A stretch of 64,000 bases of DNA from Chaera sp964544355 (GTDB lineage Bacteria; Patescibacteriota; Saccharimonadia; Saccharimonadales; Saccharimonadaceae). Position numbers and translations under genes: made by a program. The stretch is taken from assembly GCA_964544355.1 (NCBI GenBank), contig CAZJAI010000001.1:224288-288287 (forward strand), given 5' to 3'. The notes under the pieces are model-generated. The model did not search any database and was not told the origin of the DNA. It saw only the letters and a list, made by a program, of their open reading frames with translations. Of this stretch, positions 1-9,039 are shown one piece after another; positions within the stretch are counted from its first letter, which is position 1; every line of letters starts with the position of its first letter.

Positions 1-32
1 AGGCTTACCTGTTGGCGCCGTAGTGGCTTGAG

Positions 33-1475
33 TTAAGCGAATCGTCTTAGCGCCGCCGCGGCGTTTTCGAGGCGCTCGGTGGAAACAGCTTTACCCAGCG
101 CCGACAGCGTGCCGGCCAGCTCCGGGCTGAATGGCGCCCAGGTTACGGCGATTCTGATCAAGCCGAACAGGACCGCCGGTTTCTGACCGGTAGAACTTAG
201 CAGAGCGTTGAGCCGTTCGTGTAAATCCTCGGCCGAAAAATCGCTGGCCTGGAGCGAGCTTCTGGCCGCGTCCAGCAGATCGGCCAACTGGCCCGGTGGC
301 AACTTTTTAAGCTGCCGGTTGCTAAGTATCAGGTTTAAATCGATCTTCGGCTCGCTGAAGAAATAGCCGGTCATGGCCGGTAAGTCGCCCAACGTTTTTA
401 GCCGGTCGGCGACCAGGGTTAGGATCCGTTTTTTATAATCGTGGTCGGCCGAGGACGCCTGAGACGGCCAATACGGAGCCGCCCGGCGGTAAAGCTCCTC
501 CGGGTCTGTCCGGCGGATCCACTGGCCGTTCAGCCAGAGCAGCCGGTTTTCGTCGAACCGCGCGCCGCTTTTTTGCACCCGTGACAGACTGAATTTGGCG
601 ATTAGTTCCTCGGCCGAGAAAACCTCCTGCTCGGTGCCGTCGTTCCAGCCCAGCGAAGCCAGAAAATTCAAAATCGCTTCGGGCAGGAACCCATTATCGC
701 GGTAGTCCAGGATGCCTTTGGCGCCATCGCGCTTGCTCAGTTTTTTGTTGCCGTTTTGAGCCAGGACGTGCGGCGCGTGGGCGAACAGCGGTGGTGGTAT
801 CTCCAGAGCCTCGTAAAGAGACAGATACTTGGGCATGGAGGAGACGTATTCCGACCCCCGGATGACATGGCTGATTTTCATCTCGAAATCGTCCACGATA
901 TGCGCGAAATTATAAGTAGGCATGCCGTCAGCTTTCAGCAGGATGAAATCGTCGACCGCCTCTTCGCCGGCGCTTAATTCGCCCATGATCTCGTCGTGCC
1001 AGCTGTAGGCTTTGGGCGTGCTTTTGAACCTGAGCGGCAGGCCGGGTCGCCAGGCCGGCGGCTGCTTAGGCCGGCAGTTTCTGGCCAGGAAAGGGCGTTT
1101 TTGCCGTTTCGCCTGGTCCCTGAGAGCTTCAAGTTCTTCGGCGGAGCGGACATCGGCGTAGGCCAGGCCTTTGGCGATTAGTTTTTGGGCCCAAGGCAGA
1201 TAAATCCCTTGCTTGGCGCGCTGGCTTTGCACATAGGGTCCGAAGTCTCCCCCTACATCCGGGCCTTCGTCCCAGGTGATACCCAGCCAGCTGAGGGCTT
1301 CGTGCATAACCTTCACGGCGCCGCTGACTTCGCGCGACCTGTCGGTATCCTCAATCCTTAAAACGAAAACGCCCCGACTCTGGCGGGCGACCAGCCACGG
1401 AAACAGGGCCGAACGGACGTTGCCGACATGCAAAAATCCGGTAGGGCTGGGGGCGAAACGGGTGCGTACGGGCAT
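33..1475 (-). CDS. gltX: Glutamyl-tRNA synthetase (GltX)
   Basis: Charges tRNA-Glu with glutamate in the cytoplasm; in bacteria lacking GlnRS such an enzyme may also charge tRNA-Gln. The 480-residue length is normal for bacterial GltX. The class I HIGH motif appears as HVGN at about residue 16, and the KMSKS motif appears as KLSKRDGA at about residue 245, the form usual for GluRS. A C-terminal anticodon-binding helical region follows. It starts at ATG and lies 2 nt downstream of the preceding minus-strand gene, so the two are probably co-transcribed. No Cys4 zinc ribbon is obvious in the acceptor-binding region. Identification is secure from the two signature motifs and length. Confidence 0.97.
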   Translation of the reverse strand: MPVRTRFAPSPTGFLHVGNVRSALFPWLVARQSRGVFVLRIEDTDRSREVSGAVKVMHEALSWLGITWDEGPDVGGDFGPYVQSQRAKQGIYLPWAQKLIAKGLAYADVRSAEELEALRDQAKRQKRPFLARNCRPKQPPAWRPGLPLRFKSTPKAYSWHDEIMGELSAGEEAVDDFILLKADGMPTYNFAHIVDDFEMKISHVIRGSEYVSSMPKYLSLYEALEIPPPLFAHAPHVLAQNGNKKLSKRDGAKGILDYRDNGFLPEAILNFLASLGWNDGTEQEVFSAEELIAKFSLSRVQKSGARFDENRLLWLNGQWIRRTDPEELYRRAAPYWPSQASSADHDYKKRILTLVADRLKTLGDLPAMTGYFFSEPKIDLNLILSNRQLKKLPPGQLADLLDAARSSLQASDFSAEDLHERLNALLSSTGQKPAVLFGLIRIAVTWAPFSPELAGTLSALGKAVSTERLENAAAALRRFA

Positions 1476-1477
1476 GA

Positions 1478-2593
1478 TTACATGCTGGCGGCGATACGCA
1501 GCAGCTGATCGCTGGACAATGGCGCGTCACCCGAGACGACATAAAGCACACCGCCGTTAACCCAGGCGGCTTTATTATTAAAAGTGTAGACGGTCAACCC
1601 CTGTTCGCTGTAGGTCAGATAGCTGTTCGATTCTTTGGTGACCAGGTTATCCAAAACAGCCTGAGAATCCCAGCTGCTGGCCCGCTGAACTATTTTATAA
1701 GACTGGGTATTGGTGTTCGACTTAAATCGGATGGTCACCTCGCCGGGAGCATAAGCGACCGGGCCCGCGAAACGATAGCCGTCGGGACTGTACTGCGGGT
1801 ACGACGCGTTAACGCCCGCTCGGGCCGAAGCCACTCTCACCGACAGGTTGGGCAGATTAACGTAGGCTAGATAGCCGCCGAACAGCAACAGGCCGGCAAT
1901 CATGACCGCCAAGCTGTTGGAGCGGGGTCTGAATTTCAGAAGCCCCCTTAAGCCTGGTTTGGTTTTAGTCTGACGGCTGGCCTGATTCGCCGGTTGAGCC
2001 TCGTTAAGGCGTTCGCGAATCAACTGTTCTTTTAAAAGGCTGCCGCTTAAAGGAGCCGCGATCGTCGCAGCGGCTGGAGCGACGGCGGCATGGGCGGCAA
2101 CAATACGATGAGGTTGCCGGTCGGTTCCATGAACATCGGCTTTAGCCTTGGCCGGACTTACCGACAGTGCATGAGCGGCCGGAGGCGTGAAATGATTGCC
2201 GAACTTGCTGATAAGCGGACTGCGGGTAGCGGCTACGGCCGCTTGCACCCGGATAAATTCCGGTTTTTTCAGCGCTTGGCGATTCAAGGTGTGTGATTTG
2301 CCGCGTATCCGATGGATCGTCGCGGCGTTGCGTAGGGGCGGTCTGTTTTGAGTTCCGGCCTGAACAGGTCTTGTCGCTGTGGGTACAATAGGCTGGACGG
2401 CGAGGCTTTTAACTGTCAATTTCTGTCTGACGGGCCCGAAATCACTGATTATTTTGCCGGCCGCGGCCGGCGCCGGCCGAACGGCCTCTGTCCTGGGGGC
2501 GGCTTTAGGAGCGTGAGCGGTGCCGGTCAATGGCAGGCCGCTTAAGGCGTCGTAGGCTTGGCCGTTCAGAATTACCGTGTTTCTGCCCCTCAT
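1478..2593 (-). CDS. Single-pass membrane protein with DUF4367-like C-terminal domain
   Basis: Function unknown. Residues 1-220 are Ala/Pro/Arg-rich and low complexity, probably a disordered cytoplasmic segment. One transmembrane helix sits at about 226-245, followed by an extracytoplasmic domain of about 125 residues. The tail, with the words WVNGGVLYVVSGD and LSSDQLLRIAASM, resembles the end of DUF4367-type domains found in anti-sigma-like membrane proteins; that is a family-level resemblance only. ATG start; it shares a divergent intergenic region with the PEGA protein gene and precedes gltX by 2 nt. It could be an envelope sensor, but no sigma factor gene is adjacent. Confidence 0.75.
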   Translation of the reverse strand: MRGRNTVILNGQAYDALSGLPLTGTAHAPKAAPRTEAVRPAPAAAGKIISDFGPVRQKLTVKSLAVQPIVPTATRPVQAGTQNRPPLRNAATIHRIRGKSHTLNRQALKKPEFIRVQAAVAATRSPLISKFGNHFTPPAAHALSVSPAKAKADVHGTDRQPHRIVAAHAAVAPAAATIAAPLSGSLLKEQLIRERLNEAQPANQASRQTKTKPGLRGLLKFRPRSNSLAVMIAGLLLFGGYLAYVNLPNLSVRVASARAGVNASYPQYSPDGYRFAGPVAYAPGEVTIRFKSNTNTQSYKIVQRASSWDSQAVLDNLVTKESNSYLTYSEQGLTVYTFNNKAAWVNGGVLYVVSGDAPLSSDQLLRIAASM

Positions 2594-2710
2594 GTTTGAT
2601 TTCGTCCCTTTAGCTTTTTGAAAAATTTAAAAGCTTATGTATGTATTCTATAGAACAAATTGCTTCCAGCGCAAGATGAAATTTAATCTGCCGGTTGCCC
2701 AAGAGTCTTG

Positions 2711-2716
2711 TATAAT
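2711..2716 (+). promoter_or_regulatory. -10 element TATAAT of the PEGA protein gene
   Basis: A perfect TATAAT lies 14 nt before the ATG at 2731. A start site 6-7 nt downstream would leave a leader of only about 8 nt and there is no Shine-Dalgarno sequence, so the mRNA is predicted to be nearly leaderless. No good -35 is visible at 17 nt. Confidence 0.6.
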
Positions 2717-2730
2717 CTGTTTTAGCAGCC

Positions 2731-4185
2731 ATGAAGTATCCTGATTTGAGTTCCAAACGAGCTCGCCTGGCGATTCGGTTTTTTACTTACGGAGTAATGA
2801 CCATTGCCACCGTCGCTCTGTCGGCCGTGTTATTGTTGCTGGCTCTTGGATACCGTTTCGACAAAAACAAACTGACTTTTTCGCAAGGTTCGCTGATTCA
2901 ACTGCGCAGCCGCCCGGAAGGTGCCGGCATAATGATTGACAATAAAAAACTGGGCTTTAACACGCCCGGCAAGATTATCGTCACGGCCGGCAGCCACCGT
3001 GTCAGTATGACTCTTGGGGGATACCGGCCGTGGAGTAAAACGGTGGTTACTCAACCAGGCCAGCTACTGTGGCTGAATTACATCCGTTTCGTTCCCGAGA
3101 ACCTCACCACCACGATTATCAAACAGTTTCCGGCTCTGGAATCGGCTCGTTTCTCGCCCGACAGGCGGTGGCTGGTGCTGCAGCCGTCTTCCGCGCAGCC
3201 GTCCTTGATACTGGCCGACCTGCGCAACGAGCAGAAACCGGTGTTTGTCGACTGGGCTTTCGGTTTACCGGCTTTGCCGGCCGGCGCGTCTCAAAAAATC
3301 GAAATTATCGAATGGGATCTGGGCGCTCGATATTTGCTGATCAGACGGAGCGTCGGACAAAACCAGACTTATTTCCGGTTGGATCGCGAAAAACCGGCGG
3401 AAGCCCTGACGGTTCTGCCCGCTCTTTCCGGCCAGCCAGCCGTCATCGCGGCTCATTTCGGGGGCACTAACGGAGACGTGCTGTATGTGCTACTAGCCGG
3501 CGGTGAACTGAGGCGGTTGAGCTTGCCGAGCGGGGCTAGCGACCTGCTGGCCGCTGGGGTGAGCCAGTTCGACACTTATCGTGGCGACATGCTCTGGTAT
3601 CTTGCCGACCAGCAGAACGCTAGGCAGGTCGGCGTGGTGAAAAACGGCCGCGACACAGTGGCCGCCACTTTTCCGGCAGGCACATTGCTTTCGGTGGCTT
3701 TGAGCAGTTATTTCGGACATGATTACCTGGCGGTAGCTCAAGCCAATCAAGTCAGCTTGATTCGCGATCCGTTCGAAACTTCCGGGGTGGCCAGCAGTGA
3801 TTATGCCAACTTCAAAATCGAGCAGCCGGGCGTGGAGTGGCTGTATTTTTCCACCAACGGCCGGATGCTGGTGGCCCAGTGGCAGGCTAACGTGACAGTG
3901 TACGATCTGGAAACCAACCAAGTTTTCCGCCGCGATTTTTCATCCGGCTCGCAGCAGCAAGCGGCTCGCAAGCTCAACTGGCTGGACGACTATTATTTCT
4001 GGCTGGATCTTAACGGCGGACTAAGGATTGCCGAGTTTGACGGCAGTAATGAGAGGTTTATCAGCAGCGTCAAGCCCGGTTTTGACGCCTCGCTCAGCGA
4101 AAATGGCCAAGTGCTGTTCAGTATCGGTCAGAACACGCTGACCAAGGCGTTCGAACTGCAATCGTCTAACATGGTTGCCCGTTAA
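2731..4185 (+). CDS. Membrane-anchored PEGA-domain / beta-propeller-like protein
   Basis: Function unknown; the type is common in Saccharibacteria. An N-terminal transmembrane helix lies at about residues 17-40, then a PEGA-like domain at about 50-110 (RPEGAGIMIDNKKLG followed by GSHRVSMTLGGYRPW), then about 370 residues with repeated strand patterns that look like a WD40/TolB-type propeller (for example SARFSPDRRWLVLQPS). The protein is therefore anchored with most of its mass outside the membrane. It is transcribed away from the DUF4367-like gene and converges on the sortase gene. PEGA domains generally occur in surface or wall-associated proteins; no enzyme motif is seen. Confidence 0.82.
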   Translation: MKYPDLSSKRARLAIRFFTYGVMTIATVALSAVLLLLALGYRFDKNKLTFSQGSLIQLRSRPEGAGIMIDNKKLGFNTPGKIIVTAGSHRVSMTLGGYRPWSKTVVTQPGQLLWLNYIRFVPENLTTTIIKQFPALESARFSPDRRWLVLQPSSAQPSLILADLRNEQKPVFVDWAFGLPALPAGASQKIEIIEWDLGARYLLIRRSVGQNQTYFRLDREKPAEALTVLPALSGQPAVIAAHFGGTNGDVLYVLLAGGELRRLSLPSGASDLLAAGVSQFDTYRGDMLWYLADQQNARQVGVVKNGRDTVAATFPAGTLLSVALSSYFGHDYLAVAQANQVSLIRDPFETSGVASSDYANFKIEQPGVEWLYFSTNGRMLVAQWQANVTVYDLETNQVFRRDFSSGSQQQAARKLNWLDDYYFWLDLNGGLRIAEFDGSNERFISSVKPGFDASLSENGQVLFSIGQNTLTKAFELQSSNMVAR

Positions 4186-4198
4186 AGGCCCCGTCGAG

Positions 4199-5419
4199 TT
4201 ACTGCCCACCGCCGAACACCCTCTGAAACAGGGTCGGGGAATTCCCCGGGATAGTGGCCGGCTGGCTGGAGGCTGGCGGCTCGACGGGAGCCGGCTTGGC
4301 GCCGGCCGGATCGGGACTGACCTGTTCGGCAAAAATCAGCAGGCGCTGATTGGCGGTGCCCACCGGCACGCAGCCGACCAGGGTGATCAGCGGCTTGTCG
4401 GTTTTAACCACCAGCTTGTTAATTTCATTGGGATTGACCACCTCTTTTTTGTTAATCAGATAAGTATACCGAGTGCCCTGGTAGTTGACATAAATGGTGT
4501 CGCCCACCTGCAGGCGCTCCATCAGCACGAAGACGAACTTGTAATTGCCCGGATCGAAAACGTCGTTACTGGTGTGTCCCAGGAAGACGGAATTGCCCAC
4601 CTGTCCAGGCAGGCTGTCGGCGCCTGGGTAGGGATAGTGGACAATCCCGTCGCGCAGAGCCAGCTGGACGTCGGATTCCTTCAGCGATTTCACCCCGTAA
4701 ACCACCGGCGCGTCAACGTTGATTTTAGGTATGATCATCCGCGGCTCGGGACCCACCTTGGTGTTGGTGGTCGGGTCTAGAATGATGCTCTGGGCAGAGG
4801 CGCTGCCCGGGCTGACATAGGCTTTAACCTGAGCGATCAGTAGCCTGTTGTACTGCAAAAATACAAACAGCAGGCCCACCGCCAGAGCGCTGACTATTGG
4901 CATAAAGTGGTGGCTGCGCCGCAGGGTTCGCGCCCGCTGCTTGACTTTACTGACGATTTCATCGTGAATCTGCTGCGACGCCTGGGCGGCGGTAATGGTA
5001 GCAAACTCCGCTGCCGCCGCGGCCGCTGGCGCCGGGCTGACGGCCCTTTGTCTACTCAGCCGCTGGCGCTGCTGGTGCAGCTGCTGCAGGTAATAACGGT
5101 GGTAATACTGCTGGTAGTAACTTTGCCAGGCACTGTGGTAATGCTTCCAGGCGTCACCTTGTCCGGCATGACGCAAAGCGTCGGGGTCGTGATTACGCCA
5201 CTGATGCTCGGCTGTCGTCGCGGCCGGCTGGTTGGGCGGATCAGCCAGATAAATCCTGTCAATTTGCTCTCTCAACAACTTGGCGGCGGCTTCTCTCTCC
5301 GGCGTGTTGAAGGAGACGGGTGCCGCCCGCACGGCTGCCGGCAGTTTACGCCCGGCATCATGCGAGCCGCCCGACTGGGGCGAACGGCCGTTGCTGGTGT
5401 CATGTGATTGGTCGGTCAT
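4199..5419 (-). CDS. Sortase family transpeptidase with long cytoplasmic extension
   Basis: Joins sorting-signal proteins to the cell envelope by cysteine transpeptidation at the membrane surface. A cytosolic Q/Y/H-rich N-terminal region of about 170 residues precedes one transmembrane helix at about 173-190 and the sortase barrel. The catalytic triad is visible as His in FLGHTSND (about 282), Cys in TLVGC (about 350) and Arg in NQRLLIFA (about 359). The usual TLxTC is here TLVGC. ATG at 5419 is preferred over an in-frame TTG 9 nt upstream. The likely substrate in this window is the LPKTG protein at 35765-37078. Class D/E-like by its compact form; the class is inferred. Confidence 0.9.
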   Translation of the reverse strand: MTDQSHDTSNGRSPQSGGSHDAGRKLPAAVRAAPVSFNTPEREAAAKLLREQIDRIYLADPPNQPAATTAEHQWRNHDPDALRHAGQGDAWKHYHSAWQSYYQQYYHRYYLQQLHQQRQRLSRQRAVSPAPAAAAAAEFATITAAQASQQIHDEIVSKVKQRARTLRRSHHFMPIVSALAVGLLFVFLQYNRLLIAQVKAYVSPGSASAQSIILDPTTNTKVGPEPRMIIPKINVDAPVVYGVKSLKESDVQLALRDGIVHYPYPGADSLPGQVGNSVFLGHTSNDVFDPGNYKFVFVLMERLQVGDTIYVNYQGTRYTYLINKKEVVNPNEINKLVVKTDKPLITLVGCVPVGTANQRLLIFAEQVSPDPAGAKPAPVEPPASSQPATIPGNSPTLFQRVFGGGQ

Positions 5420-5521
5420 TTCATGCAAGCTAGATTAGAGCTTACTGGTATTGTACAATTGTAGGCGTTATCTGGCCAAGCCGGCCTGGCGCCGCCGCGG
5501 CCGCGCGGAGGTGATTTTTAG

Positions 5522-5610
5522 GGGCGAGTGGCGGAATTGGTAGACGCGCGGGACTCAAAATCCTGTTCCCCCGAAAAGGAGTGAGAGTTCGATTCTCTCC
5601 TCGCCCACCA
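5522..5610 (+). tRNA. tRNA-Leu (anticodon CAA)
   Basis: The acceptor stem GGGCGAG pairs with CTCGCCC, and the 3' CCA is encoded. The D-arm reads TGGCGGAATTGGTAGACGCG. The anticodon loop CTCAAAA gives anticodon CAA on a five-pair stem (CGGGA/TCCTG with one G-T). A class II variable arm and the T-loop TTCGATTC are present. Confidence 0.97.
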
Positions 5611-5634
5611 GTCCAATGTCTTTGTCAGTAAGCG

Positions 5635-6516
5635 TTAGCGTTTGGCTTGGGAGTCGAAATCGTTGATCAGGCCGATCAACAGGTCGGTGGCTTTGTTGAG
5701 CAACCGGTAACGCGGATAAGTCAGGTGCATGCCGGTGGCGTCGGCGATGATGTCGTCGGCCAGGCTGGTGATTTTTTCGCGCCCGCTCAGTTTGCCCAGA
5801 ACGTCCAGTCCGTATCTTATGATGAAAATGCACGAATGATAGCTGCGGCCGTTTACGCCGGTTTTTACCTGTACCGGTACTTTGCGCGTCCAGTTGTCGC
5901 GCGGCACGTAAAAATCGTGGTTGGTGGAACGCCGCACCCCGGAGTTGCTTTCTTCCCTGGGCGATGTCGGGTAGGCCATCGAAGCCGGGTCCTCCGAACG
6001 GGCCAGCAGAGCCAACACTTCGATCTCGTTGCGATAGCCGCCGTTGTCTTTCTGATGATTGCCGTGCAGCTGCTGGTAGTAACGCAGTGTCTGGCCGAGC
6101 AGCCCGTAGGTTTCGCGGCAGTTCTCGGCCGACACCTCGCCCCTGGCGCAGCGGGATTTCAAGCACGGCATAAACGACAGCAGGGTGCGGCCGCGCAGCT
6201 GAAACGAAACGCGATTGGTGTTATCCAGCAAATGAAGCAGCCGTCCCTCGGCCTGCTCCAGACGGCTCAGGGCCTCGCTTCTGTCAATATTCGAGATGCT
6301 GAGCGCTACCTCTATCTGGCTCCAGACCGTGTCCATCTTGGCCTTGGACTCGCGCCGCTCGTATTCTTGGCGCCGCCAGTTCATGACGTGCCAGCAGGCG
6401 CGTTCGGCTATTACCATTGGATCTAAAACCGTGTTGTAGGGAGGGCAAAATTCACGCGGTTCCGAGCTAAAACTGTCGATACAGCCGGGACTTTTTTCGC
6501 ACGATCGCGGTGGCAT
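5635..6516 (-). CDS. Hypothetical protein, possible PD-(D/E)XK nuclease fold
   Basis: Not recognised as a named family. The open frame runs further upstream into the next gene, so ATG at 6516 (with GGAGG 12 nt before it) is the preferred start, giving 293 residues. A helical N-terminal half is followed by a segment with an acidic residue (E164/E166 in NEIEVLALLAR), D201 in NHDFYVPRDN and a Q216-x-K218 in KVPVQVKTG. That order and spacing fit a PD-(D/E)XK active site with Q replacing E, which is an inference from pattern only. Several cysteines lie in residues 6-45 and 118-133. Its 3' end faces the 3' end of tRNA-Leu, 24 bp away, a common integration neighbourhood, though no integrase is seen. 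Confidence 0.6.
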   Translation of the reverse strand: MPPRSCEKSPGCIDSFSSEPREFCPPYNTVLDPMVIAERACWHVMNWRRQEYERRESKAKMDTVWSQIEVALSISNIDRSEALSRLEQAEGRLLHLLDNTNRVSFQLRGRTLLSFMPCLKSRCARGEVSAENCRETYGLLGQTLRYYQQLHGNHQKDNGGYRNEIEVLALLARSEDPASMAYPTSPREESNSGVRRSTNHDFYVPRDNWTRKVPVQVKTGVNGRSYHSCIFIIRYGLDVLGKLSGREKITSLADDIIADATGMHLTYPRYRLLNKATDLLIGLINDFDSQAKR

Positions 6517-6605
6517 GCCTGGGTGGAACCTCCGTCTTGGCAGTCGTTGGTACTTGATAACAAGTATTTCATAAAAACCGGTTTTTTTAAGAAAAACGCT
6601 TATTG

Positions 6606-7403
6606 TTAAATTGTCAGCAGACTGGCGGTCAACGCTTCCAGGGTTTTGCCCGGGTGCCACATTACGTAGACGGAGGCTTTGGCCGCCACCTTGCCTCGCC
6701 ATATGTCCAGCGGCTGACTCCAGGGCGTGGAGGTTACTCTGCCGCCGCTGGCTGTCAGTAGCTGTTCTCGATGCAGCACAGTTAGGCTGAGCGGGTAGGT
6801 GATGGTGAACTTGTGCAGGGCCTCGGCCAGGCTGGCGGCAGATATGCTAAAGGTCAGTGGCCGTGGATAGTACAATTCTTTAAAAAGTTTTTGCAGTTGG
6901 GCGAAAGCCAACACCATGACGCAGCCCGGCCGGTTGGCGGCTTCCGCCAGCGAAGCCGACAGCAGATCAAAGCTGTCGCGAGTGATGATCAGCGGCTTGT
7001 CGGTATGGCCAAGCAGGTCTTCAAACAGCATGGCTGTTTCGCTGTTGCGGCCATTGTCGCCGATCAGCAGCACGGCGTCCGCCCAGTCGGTGACGGCCAG
7101 CAGGTCTTTCGAGGCTCGCTTGGACAGCCCTCCCGACGGAGTTGACTCTAAAAACACGGCGCTGCCGGAGGGCAATATGTTTTTGATGCCGCTTTTTAAC
7201 ACGTCCGGCAGGATCATCCGGCACTCGCCCGCTCCGGTGCCCAGAGCAGTCTGATAAGCCTCGGCCACCGCGGCGAAACCCGAGCGGTTGCCGCCGACGA
7301 CAGCCAGTTTTCCAGCCACCTGGCGGCGCTGGGGTTTGCTCCACTCGATGTCCGGAAACAACGGAGTCTGGTTAGTCTGTTTTTGCCAGAATGTAAGATC
7401 CAT
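6606..7403 (-). CDS. Ribokinase-fold protein, NAD(P)HX dehydratase-like
   Basis: 265 residues with the pattern of the carbohydrate-kinase-like domain of the YjeF C-terminal/NnrD family: an early VVGGNRSGFAA loop, DAVLLIGDNGRNSETAMLFEDLL and KPLIITRDSFDLL, the last matching the segment that usually reads plviDaDaL. Members repair hydrated NAD(P)H with ATP or ADP. The canonical GPGLG/NAGTGD motif is only partly recognisable, so catalytic competence is uncertain. The start overlaps the HAD phosphatase gene by 32 nt, indicating one transcript with translational coupling. Confidence 0.55.
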   Translation of the reverse strand: MDLTFWQKQTNQTPLFPDIEWSKPQRRQVAGKLAVVGGNRSGFAAVAEAYQTALGTGAGECRMILPDVLKSGIKNILPSGSAVFLESTPSGGLSKRASKDLLAVTDWADAVLLIGDNGRNSETAMLFEDLLGHTDKPLIITRDSFDLLSASLAEAANRPGCVMVLAFAQLQKLFKELYYPRPLTFSISAASLAEALHKFTITYPLSLTVLHREQLLTASGGRVTSTPWSQPLDIWRGKVAAKASVYVMWHPGKTLEALTASLLTI

Positions 7404-8103
7404 CGGTTTGCTCCAGGTGATAAATCACGTTTTTGCGCTCCACCACCACTTTCCAGCCGGCCTCTAAGGCAACCGACAGTAATGCTGCCTCCGGGTTGAA
7501 GGCTATGGGCGTGTTCACCAGTTTAAGCATTGCGGCGTCGCCCATGCTGTCGCCCACCCCGACGCTGCCTTGATAGGTCAGGCGCCATTTATTCACCAGC
7601 CTTTTTAAAATGACATCTTTGTTGGCGTGGGTTTTGACGGCCTTGCCGGTAAAGTGCCTGCCGTCTCGCTCGTAGGTTTGGGCCGTCCAGGCGTCAAAAC
7701 CGTAGCGGCCGGCGAACGGTTCCACCAGCTCCAGTTGCGACCCGGAGATGGCCAGTAAAAAATATCCGTCGCTTTTCAGCTTCCTGGCCAGGTCGCGGGT
7801 ATAGGCGTAAACGTTGTCGCTGTGAGCATCCACCACCTGCCTGGCGGCGGTTTCGAAATCGGCGATCTTCAGCCGTGGCAAGACGGCGTCGAACGCCGTG
7901 GTCATGGCTACCTCAAATTCGGCGAAGGCGCTGCCGTGAGAACGCTGTTTCCAGCGTATTTCGTACGGCGCGAAAGCCTGCAGCACCTGTTGGGGCAGTT
8001 TGCCGTTTTTGATCAGCTGATAAACCACTTCGCGGTACAGGCCGGAGCGGAACAAGGTGCCGTCAATGTCGAAAACGGCAAATTTTTTCTTCCCTGAATC
8101 CAC
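7372..8103 (-). CDS. HAD superfamily phosphatase (SerB/HAD-IB-like)
   Basis: A cytoplasmic phosphohydrolase of 243 residues. Motif I is VFDIDGTLFRS (nucleophile and acid-base Asp near residues 10-12), motif II is LAISGS, and motif III/IV is GVGDSMGDAAML with AFNP after it. A helical cap lies between motifs I and II, as in HAD-IB enzymes such as SerB. The substrate cannot be told from sequence. ATG start; followed by the ribokinase-fold gene with a 32-nt overlap. Confidence 0.85.
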   Translation of the reverse strand: MDSGKKKFAVFDIDGTLFRSGLYREVVYQLIKNGKLPQQVLQAFAPYEIRWKQRSHGSAFAEFEVAMTTAFDAVLPRLKIADFETAARQVVDAHSDNVYAYTRDLARKLKSDGYFLLAISGSQLELVEPFAGRYGFDAWTAQTYERDGRHFTGKAVKTHANKDVILKRLVNKWRLTYQGSVGVGDSMGDAAMLKLVNTPIAFNPEAALLSVALEAGWKVVVERKNVIYHLEQTDGSYILAKTD

Positions 8104-8177
8104 GTTTTAAATGATACCACGACCCGAAAGGGTTTTAAGGGAGTCAGGGGTTGGCGTGCGGTTTCTTTAAATGACGG

Positions 8178-8975
8178 TTAAATATCAAGCTCCAGACTGA
8201 TCGGGCAATGGTCTGAGCCGGTGACTTCAGGGTGGATGTAGGCGTTTTTCACTTTATTCTTCAGCCTGGCCGAGACCAGAAAATAATCAATCCGCCAGCC
8301 GATGTTGCGGGCTCTGGCGTTGGCCCAGTGCGTCCACCAGGTGTAGTGTCCCGGCCCCTGATGGAACAGCCGGAAGGCGTCGACAAATCCGGCGTCGATA
8401 AAGTTTTGAAAACCCTCGCGTTCCTGCTTGGTGTAACCTTTTTTGCCCTCGTTTTGTTGAGGTCTGGCTAGATCGTCCGGCGTGTGGGCGACGTTCAGGT
8501 CGCCGCAGATCACCATCGGTTTTTTCGCGTCCAGCTGGCGGCAATAAGCCAAAAAGGCCGGATCCCAGTGCTGGTGCCTCAGCGGCAGGCGCGATAAATC
8601 GTCTTTAGCGTTGGGCGTGTAGACGGTGACCAGATAAAAATCGTCAAACTCGGCGGTAATCACCCGTCCCTCCTTAGCGGAGTCGCGGGTTTGCTGGTCG
8701 ACAAAACTGTATTTCTGGGCGAAATCCTCCGGAAAGCCGTTGATGATGGCTAAGGGTTTTATTTTGCTGAAAATAGCCGTGCCGGAGTAGCCTCTTTTGT
8801 CGGCTGAGTTCCAGTACTCTTCGTAACCGGGTAGGTCTATTTCGGCCTGGCCTTGTTCGGCCTTGGTTTCCTGCAGGCACAGGATATCCGGGTTATGCCG
8901 TTTGATGAGCGGTTCCAGGGCGTTTTTGCGCACCACCGCCCGTATTCCATTGACGTTCCAGGAATAAAGCTTCAT
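8178..8975 (-). CDS. xthA: Exodeoxyribonuclease III / AP endonuclease
   Basis: Base-excision repair nuclease cutting 5' of abasic sites and trimming 3' ends. 265 residues, normal for the ExoIII family. Visible motifs in order: SWNVNGIRA at the start, LQETKAEQ (metal-binding Glu), YTPNAK (catalytic Tyr region), CGDLNVAHTPDDLARP (Asp/Asn), and GSDHCPISLEL at the end (catalytic Asp-His). All key residues are intact. Its start is 64 nt from the divergently transcribed alpha/beta hydrolase. Confidence 0.96.
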   Translation of the reverse strand: MKLYSWNVNGIRAVVRKNALEPLIKRHNPDILCLQETKAEQGQAEIDLPGYEEYWNSADKRGYSGTAIFSKIKPLAIINGFPEDFAQKYSFVDQQTRDSAKEGRVITAEFDDFYLVTVYTPNAKDDLSRLPLRHQHWDPAFLAYCRQLDAKKPMVICGDLNVAHTPDDLARPQQNEGKKGYTKQEREGFQNFIDAGFVDAFRLFHQGPGHYTWWTHWANARARNIGWRIDYFLVSARLKNKVKNAYIHPEVTGSDHCPISLELDI

Positions 8976-9039
8976 TTTGCTATTGTAGCAAGTCTGGTTC
9001 GGCTAAAAACCGGCCGATCGTTTAAAATAGCGGTTAACC

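Noticed and set aside
5522..6516. Integrated genetic element at tRNA-Leu
   Set aside because: No integrase, no repeat of the tRNA 3' end within the following kilobases, and ordinary chromosomal genes continue.
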